Shown here piece by piece: positions 14,214-18,533 of a DNA stretch of 18,533 nt. The notes under the pieces were generated by a model, which saw only the letters and a program-made list of their open reading frames with translations, had not been told where the DNA came from and ran no database searches. Location: NCBI RefSeq assembly GCF_900547735.1, contig NZ_URHZ01000093.1:1-18533 (forward strand), in the 5' to 3' direction. Position 1 is the first letter of the stretch. Each line of letters starts with the position of its first letter. The DNA comes from an uncultured Clostridium sp. (GTDB taxonomy: Bacteria; Bacillota; Clostridia; Lachnospirales; Lachnospiraceae). The position numbers were made by a program, and so were the translations under genes.

Positions 14214-15560
14214 ATGACGAAGATTGATATCATTTCCGGTTTCCTTGGAGCAGGGAAGACTACATTTATTAAGCAGCTCCTCAGGGAAGCCATCGCAGGT
14301 GAGAAAGTCGTGCTGATTGAAAATGAATTTGGTGAGATCGGAATTGACGGAGGATTTTTAAAAGACGCCGGGATTGAGATCCGTGAGATGAATTCAGGCT
14401 GTATCTGCTGTTCCCTGGTTGGGGATTTCGGCAAATCACTTAAAGAAGTGCTCACAAAATACCAGCCGGACCGTGTCATTATCGAGCCGTCGGGCGTCGG
14501 AAAGCTTTCCGATGTCATGAAGGCAGTGAGAGATGTCGCTTCTGAAATAGAAGTAATGCTCAACAGCGCCGTTACCGTTGTAGACGTAAACAAGTGCCGT
14601 ATGTATATGAAGAATTTCGGCGAATTTTTCAATAACCAGATCGACAATGCAGGTACCATTGTACTGAGCCGTACCGATATTGCGGCGGCCGAAAAGGTTC
14701 AGGCTGCTGTTGAGATGCTGAGGGAGCATAACGCAGCGGCAAATATTGTAACAACTCCATGCAGCCAGCTTACGGGTGCACAGCTTCTGGAAATTATCGA
14801 GAAAAAAGATGATATGGCGGAAGAACTGATGAAGGAGGCCAGGGAATACAAACAGCATGAGCACCACCATCATGACCACGGGGAAGAGGAGTGCGGCTGT
14901 CACGATCACGGGCATCACCATCATCATGACCACGATGAGGAAGAAGAGTGCGGCTGCCACGATCATGGGCATGAGCACCATCATCATGAGCATGAGGAAG
15001 AAGAGTGCGGCTGCCACGATCATGGGCATGAGCACCATCACCATGATCACGGTGAAGAAGAATGCGGCTGCCATGATCATGGGCATGAACACCATCACCA
15101 TGATCACGGTGAAGAAGAGTGCGGCTGCCACGACCACGGACATGAGCATCATCATGACCACGATGAGGAAGAATGCGGCTGCCACGATCATGAGCATCAT
15201 GACCACCATCACGACCATGATCACGGCGAAAACTGTACCTGTGGCTGTCATGATCACGATCACCATGACCATCATCATGCCGATGAAGTTTTCACAAGCT
15301 GGGGAAGAGAGAATGTGTCTGCCATCAGCCGCGAGAAACTGGAGGCAGTACTTCATGATCTTGCTTACAGCCAGAAATACGGCGAGGTACTCCGTGCAAA
15401 GGGCATGATTCCCGGCGAGAAAGAGGGAATCTGGCTTCATTTCGATTTGGTTCCGGAGCAGGTGGAAATCCGCGAAGGAATTCCGGACTATACCGGTAAA
15501 CTCTGCGTAATAGGTGCAAATCTGGATGAGGAAGGCCTGGAAGCGGCGTTCAAAGCCTGA
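14214..15560 (+). CDS. COG0523/CobW-family GTPase with long His/Cys-rich tandem-repeat insert
   Basis: Predicted cytoplasmic metallochaperone GTPase (448 aa from the ATG at 14214; AGAAGG lies 9 bases ahead, and an upstream TTG lacks support). Walker A is GFLGAGKTT (9-17), then ENEFGEIGIDG (36-46), the metal-binding CxCC as NSGCICCSL (60-68; Cys63, 65, 66), Walker-B type EPSG (91-94), and SRTD (152-155) in place of NKxD. Residues 215-355 are an insert of about 60 histidines and 15 cysteines, built on a 19-residue unit EECGCHDHGHEHHHHDHG. The C-terminal CobW_C-like domain (about 358-448) contains LHFDLVPEQVEIREGIPDYTG. Family members serve zinc, cobalt or nickel. Location after the znu genes and the His-rich tail favour zinc, but that is inference. 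Confidence 0.92.
   Translation: MTKIDIISGFLGAGKTTFIKQLLREAIAGEKVVLIENEFGEIGIDGGFLKDAGIEIREMNSGCICCSLVGDFGKSLKEVLTKYQPDRVIIEPSGVGKLSDVMKAVRDVASEIEVMLNSAVTVVDVNKCRMYMKNFGEFFNNQIDNAGTIVLSRTDIAAAEKVQAAVEMLREHNAAANIVTTPCSQLTGAQLLEIIEKKDDMAEELMKEAREYKQHEHHHHDHGEEECGCHDHGHHHHHDHDEEEECGCHDHGHEHHHHEHEEEECGCHDHGHEHHHHDHGEEECGCHDHGHEHHHHDHGEEECGCHDHGHEHHHDHDEEECGCHDHEHHDHHHDHDHGENCTCGCHDHDHHDHHHADEVFTSWGRENVSAISREKLEAVLHDLAYSQKYGEVLRAKGMIPGEKEGIWLHFDLVPEQVEIREGIPDYTGKLCVIGANLDEEGLEAAFKA
14853..15285 (+). repeat. In-frame tandem repeat encoding the His/Cys-rich insert
   Basis: The word TGCGGCTG recurs at 14892, 14949, 15006, 15063, 15120 and 15174, with TGTGGCTG at 15240. Spacing is 57, 57, 57, 57, 54 and 66 bp, so the unit is 57 bp (19 codons) with small in-frame variants at the end. 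The units are highly similar, implying recent expansion, and copy number may vary between strains or be misassembled. Confidence 0.92.
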
Positions 15561-15585
15561 TGAACCACGGAGGGAGATATAAGTA

Positions 15586-16521
15586 ATGGATGACGAGAAG
15601 ATGCCGTTATTTCTGATAAACGGTTTTTTGGAAGCCGGTAAAACGGCCTTTATAAAATTTACACTTCAGCAGGATTACTTCCAGTCTGAGGGAAAGACAT
15701 TATTAATTGTCTGCGAGGAAGGCGAGGAAGAGTACGAGGCGGATTTGCTCAAAGAGACAAAGACGGCGGTAGTCTATGTGGAGGAACTCTCAAAGCTTAC
15801 TCCGCAATACCTGGAAGAGCTGGAGCTTTTCTATAACCCGGAGCGTGTGCTGGTGGAGTGGAACGGCATGTGGAACCTTGATGAGCTGAAACTTCCGGCC
15901 GACTGGGAGCTTTACCAGCAGATCACGATTGTAGACGGTTCTACCTTCGATTTATATCTGAGCAACATGAAACCACTGGTGGGCGCCATGGTCAGAAACA
16001 CGGAAATGCTTATTATGAACCGGTGTGACGAAATTGAAGACCTGGATACCTACCGCAGGACTTTAAAGGGAATGAATCCTCAGGTGCAGATTGTCTTTGA
16101 GGATGCCGAGGGCGAGATACAGGAAATTTCCGAAGCGGATCTGCCGTATGATGTAAATGCAGAAGTGATAGAGATTTCACCGGAAGCATACGGAATCTGG
16201 TACATCGACATGCTGGACAAGCCCGACCGCTACCGCGGTAAGACGGTGGAATTTACTGCGATGGTCCTTAAGACTCCTGATTTCCCGAAGAACTACTTCG
16301 TGCCGGGAAGAATGGCGATGACCTGCTGTGAAGCGGATATGACCTTCCTGGGCTTCATGTGCAAAGCCAAAAATGCCAGACTCCTGGAAACAAAAGAGTG
16401 GGTAAAAGTTACCGCGAGAGTGGAATACGAATTCAGCCCGGAATATGAAGGCGAAGGCCCGATGCTCTATGCGGATTATGTGGAGAAGGCAAACGAAATA
16501 AAAGAGATAGTACAGTTTTAG
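15586..16521 (+). CDS. Fusion of a CxCC-less COG0523-like GTPase with a DUF1980/TIGR03943 (YcgQ-like) domain
   Basis: 311 aa. The N-terminal half resembles the COG0523 GTPases: Walker A GFLEAGKT (13-20), E-x-x-G in VLVEWNGMW (Glu91, Gly94) and NRCD (145-148). The CxCC metal site is missing, replaced by an acidic stretch (CEEGEEEYEADLL, 43-55). The C-terminal part, about 205-305, matches the OB-fold-like DUF1980/TIGR03943 family: YRGKTVEFTAMV, DFPKNYFVPGRMAMTCCEAD (Cys247, 248), EWVKVTARV and GPMLYADYVE. Stand-alone relatives such as YcgQ pair with a permease of the YcgR/DUF318 type; none is adjacent here. It starts 25 bp after the His-rich GTPase and is presumably its partner. Role unknown; metal handling is the best guess. 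Confidence 0.82.
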   Translation: MDDEKMPLFLINGFLEAGKTAFIKFTLQQDYFQSEGKTLLIVCEEGEEEYEADLLKETKTAVVYVEELSKLTPQYLEELELFYNPERVLVEWNGMWNLDELKLPADWELYQQITIVDGSTFDLYLSNMKPLVGAMVRNTEMLIMNRCDEIEDLDTYRRTLKGMNPQVQIVFEDAEGEIQEISEADLPYDVNAEVIEISPEAYGIWYIDMLDKPDRYRGKTVEFTAMVLKTPDFPKNYFVPGRMAMTCCEADMTFLGFMCKAKNARLLETKEWVKVTARVEYEFSPEYEGEGPMLYADYVEKANEIKEIVQF

Positions 16522-16538
16522 ATGAGAACAAAGAATCC

Positions 16539-16625
16539 CGCTCGCGGGATGCATGCGTTGCCGCGCGGTTGCTTCAGCAACTATTTACTTCTGCGCGGCA
16601 TGTGCATCCTCGCGGAGCGTTTTTT
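16539..16625 (+). terminator. Long branched hairpin terminator after the GTPase pair
   Basis: Outer pairing: CGCTCGCGGGATGCA (16539-16553) with TGCATCCTCGCGGAGCG (16603-16619, bulged). Middle: TGCCGCGC (16559-16566) with GCGCGGCA (16593-16600). Tip: GTTGC-TTCA-GCAAC (16568-16581). Six T residues follow (16620-16625). The left outer arm can alternatively close on itself as TCCCGC-TC-GCGGGA (16536-16549). Confidence 0.75.
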
Positions 16626-16654
16626 GTTTCATAGAGCGTATTTTTCTATGTATT

Positions 16655-16716
16655 AAAAAAGTGCCATACCCGGTACAGGAATACAGCATTCCTGGCGCCG
16701 GATATGGCACTTTTTT
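16655..16716. terminator. Bidirectional terminator between convergent genes
   Basis: AAAAAAGTGCCATA plus CCGG and AGGAAT (16655-16681) pair with ATTCCT, CCGG and TATGGCACTTTTTT (to 16716), a long stem flanked by A and T runs. It separates the plus-strand GTPase genes from the minus-strand deacetylase and can serve both. Between 16522 and 16728 there is no gene. Confidence 0.85.
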
Positions 16717-16728
16717 ATCGTTTCCTCC

Positions 16729-18237
16729 CTATTCGCTCATCTTCGCGACTGGAGTAGGTCTTCTTCTGTCAAATACCTCGGTAACATCAAATAAATCGCT
16801 TAAATGATCCTTCGTCGGATTCGTCTCCGGAAGGTCGTAATACATTCGGAAACCATCCAGGTTTCTTCGTCCCTGTCTCATGTAATCGTCGCCAATCTGT
16901 ACCCAGTACTGGCTGGAATCCACATTGCAGAAATACCGGAATCCCTTGGAATGGAGATACTGGTAACGCTCACCGCTGGTGTCGTAAGGCATCCAGCCGC
17001 CGATATCGCTGCCGAACGGGAACAGGATGATATCGCATGGGCCAATCAGTGTTTCCACCTCTGCCTCCCATTTATCCGTATCCGCGCGGAAGTTCTCCAT
17101 CGAGATCGTTCCCATGTTTCTGTGGCCCCAGCTATGGGAAGCCAGCTCAAAACCGTTTTCTTTCAGGCACTCGGCTACCTTGGCGGCCTCTTCCCGCTCC
17201 TTTGCATAGTCAAAGCCCGGGTTCTTAGCCCTGTATTCGTCTGAATCGTAAGACGGGGCGGTACGGTAACCGAGGATACCGTTATATCCCGTAAGAGCAA
17301 TAACTGCCTTTGCTCCCTTATAGGAGAAATCAGGATGCTCTTCGATAAAGTCGTCGAGCAGCGGAACCAGGTCGTAGGAACCTACGAGCACGGAACCGTC
17401 TTCCAGTTTCATCTCATTGGTAGGTTTTCCGTCTTCTCCAATAATCATCTTTGTAGCAAAACCGTCGTCCACCATATATTCATAATAACATACGTCATCC
17501 TGTGACATGACGAAAGGCTGTTTGCCCGGAGGCAGCATAATGTCGCCCTGGACAAAATGCGGATTGCCGTCCTCGCCGGTGGTCTCGTAAGCCACATCGT
17601 GGAGCTTTACAAGGACAAAACCGCGGTCATACATGGATTGAAGAATCTTCATAAATTCCTCTTTGGTGGTCATCATCTGATTATAGCCCTTTTCCCTGGA
17701 ATCGCCGTCAAAGGCCTTGGAGGTATCCATAATCAGGGTGTGGAAAAATACATGTGTGACTTTCTTCGGATCGGCGCGCACGAGAGTGTTCTTTGTCTCT
17801 TCAAAGCCTGCGATTGCCGCAGTAACCTGTTCATCCGATGCATAAGGGCTTTCATTTAAAAGCGCGATGGCAGCGTCATAATCATAACCGGCGGCAATGA
17901 GATTGGCGCGGTTCAGATAGCTTTCCAGGCTGTTCGCATTGGCGGAAGCCTCCGCGGCATCCTGGGATTCGGAAGAATCTCCCGCCGTCCCCGCAGCTCC
18001 CTGATTACCGGGATCGGGCCCCTGCATGGACGGATCTGAGGCCGTATAGACTTCCCCGAGTACTCCCCGGGTCTCCAGGCTCTTATTTCTCATATAGAGA
18101 TACGCCGCAATGCAGAGTAAAATAGCTAGAATCGACACCAGGACAATATAGGGCAGTACCCGCAGAAACTTCCTGCGCTGCCGCCTGGAATGACTGGAAT
18201 ATCCGCTGCTTTTCAGTAAAAAATCATCTTTTCCCAT
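16729..18237 (-). CDS. Membrane-anchored polysaccharide deacetylase (NodB domain)
   Basis: 502 aa, type II membrane topology: a basic N-terminus (SRRQRRKFLR), one transmembrane helix at about 29-48, then an extracellular portion. Residues 60-105 are a low-complexity Gly/Ser/Ala/Asp linker. Residues 105-155 form a helical segment with a YDYDAAIALL motif. The NodB deacetylase domain runs from about 160: the metal/base pair SQDD (Asp247, 248), HSWGH (His368, His372), and LFPFGSDIGGW downstream. Between these is an insert carrying two-strand glycine-rich sequence, so the domain is longer than a minimal NodB. Likely substrate is an N-acetylated wall or surface glycan, unproven. AAAGGTGA supports the start. 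It is convergent with the zinc locus. Confidence 0.88.
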   Translation of the reverse strand: MGKDDFLLKSSGYSSHSRRQRRKFLRVLPYIVLVSILAILLCIAAYLYMRNKSLETRGVLGEVYTASDPSMQGPDPGNQGAAGTAGDSSESQDAAEASANANSLESYLNRANLIAAGYDYDAAIALLNESPYASDEQVTAAIAGFEETKNTLVRADPKKVTHVFFHTLIMDTSKAFDGDSREKGYNQMMTTKEEFMKILQSMYDRGFVLVKLHDVAYETTGEDGNPHFVQGDIMLPPGKQPFVMSQDDVCYYEYMVDDGFATKMIIGEDGKPTNEMKLEDGSVLVGSYDLVPLLDDFIEEHPDFSYKGAKAVIALTGYNGILGYRTAPSYDSDEYRAKNPGFDYAKEREEAAKVAECLKENGFELASHSWGHRNMGTISMENFRADTDKWEAEVETLIGPCDIILFPFGSDIGGWMPYDTSGERYQYLHSKGFRYFCNVDSSQYWVQIGDDYMRQGRRNLDGFRMYYDLPETNPTKDHLSDLFDVTEVFDRRRPTPVAKMSE

Positions 18238-18533
18238 AATATTAAATCACCTTTATCTAAGAATATGTTTTGTTTGAGGTGCCTGTAAGGCATGAAATTA
18301 AAAACCAGGATGACAGACAGGCAAAAAAGTAGACCGGAAAAAATCCCGGCTTCCATTGTTGTCGAGGAAATAAAAAAGAAAATGCATTTCATCGTTTGGA
18401 TATCATTATAGCATAGATTTCTGGGAATAACTATTACAGTTTACTTAAAATTTATCCCTTTATTTGGTTATAAGAGGGGATTTAGTTGAGATGCGAGGAC
18501 GCCTCTGGAAGACGGCGGACGGGGGAGTGGGAG
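18238..18533 (-). promoter_or_regulatory. Upstream region of the deacetylase gene with an extended -10
   Basis: No gene is visible here. On the minus strand, TATAAT at 18405-18410 is preceded by TG (TGCTATAAT), an extended -10; a clear -35 is not seen. That would give a leader of about 160 bases. The leader holds possible pairs GCCTGT (18281-18286) with ACAGGC (18317-18322). The last 45 bases of the window are GC-rich and unlike the AT-rich leader; they may begin another element cut by the window edge. Confidence 0.45.

Noticed and set aside
14857..15285. CRISPR array
   Set aside because: The 57-bp periodic repeats are in frame, have no unrelated spacers, and encode a His/Cys-rich protein segment.
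14436..15440. 334-residue minus-strand frame opposite the His-rich GTPase
   Set aside because: Its Met/Val-rich sequence is the reverse reading of the His codon repeats; the plus strand encodes a clear GTPase.

Overview
The window reads as chromosomal DNA from a low-to-mid G+C Clostridia member, most likely Lachnospiraceae (Clostridium cluster XIVa; a [Clostridium] symbiosum-like organism would fit, but species is inference). The grounds are the Firmicutes-type housekeeping sigma factor, strong AGGAGG-type ribosome sites, the secreted protein with a Trp/Gly-rich cell-wall-binding-like N-terminus, the fructose PTS layout, and the clostridial paired COG0523-type GTPases. No plasmid, phage, CRISPR, tRNA or rRNA signal was seen.

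Layout: 1-502 is non-coding and holds a copy of an intergenic repeat. 503-3790 is housekeeping: MutY adenine glycosylase, a YegS/diacylglycerol-kinase-family lipid kinase, and the primary sigma factor RpoD with its own clear promoter, ended by a perfect 19-bp hairpin. A GC-rich, highly foldable stretch (3925-4006) separates it from queH (queuosine biosynthesis). 4830-8035 is a fructose operon (fruK, then a single-chain IIABC transporter) with a promoter, candidate operator palindromes and a long structured terminator. On the minus strand, 9657-8056 carries a secreted protein, a small membrane protein and a TfoX C-terminal-domain protein. 9658-10495 is a gene-free block made largely of copies of the same repeat seen at 62-265, two of them head to head around a hairpin.

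10496-16625 looks like a zinc-handling locus. A HAD phosphatase overlaps a His-rich zinc-binding lipoprotein, followed by the ABC ATPase and permease (ZnuABC/AdcABC type, tightly coupled). Next comes a COG0523/CobW GTPase with an unusually long His/Cys tandem-repeat insert. Last is a second, divergent GTPase-like protein that lacks the CxCC metal site but is fused to a DUF1980/TIGR03943 (YcgQ-like) domain. The likely logic is metal capture outside the cell (His-rich lipoprotein), import (ABC transporter), and cytoplasmic buffering or delivery (His/Cys-rich GTPase and its partner). Metal identity and partnership are inference from family and neighbourhood. The window closes with a membrane-anchored polysaccharide deacetylase on the minus strand, convergent with the zinc locus across a bidirectional terminator.

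The most noteworthy items are the GTPase pair (14214-16521) and the dispersed intergenic repeat family (about 62-265, 400-450, 9750-9810, 9973-10176, 10220-10330).
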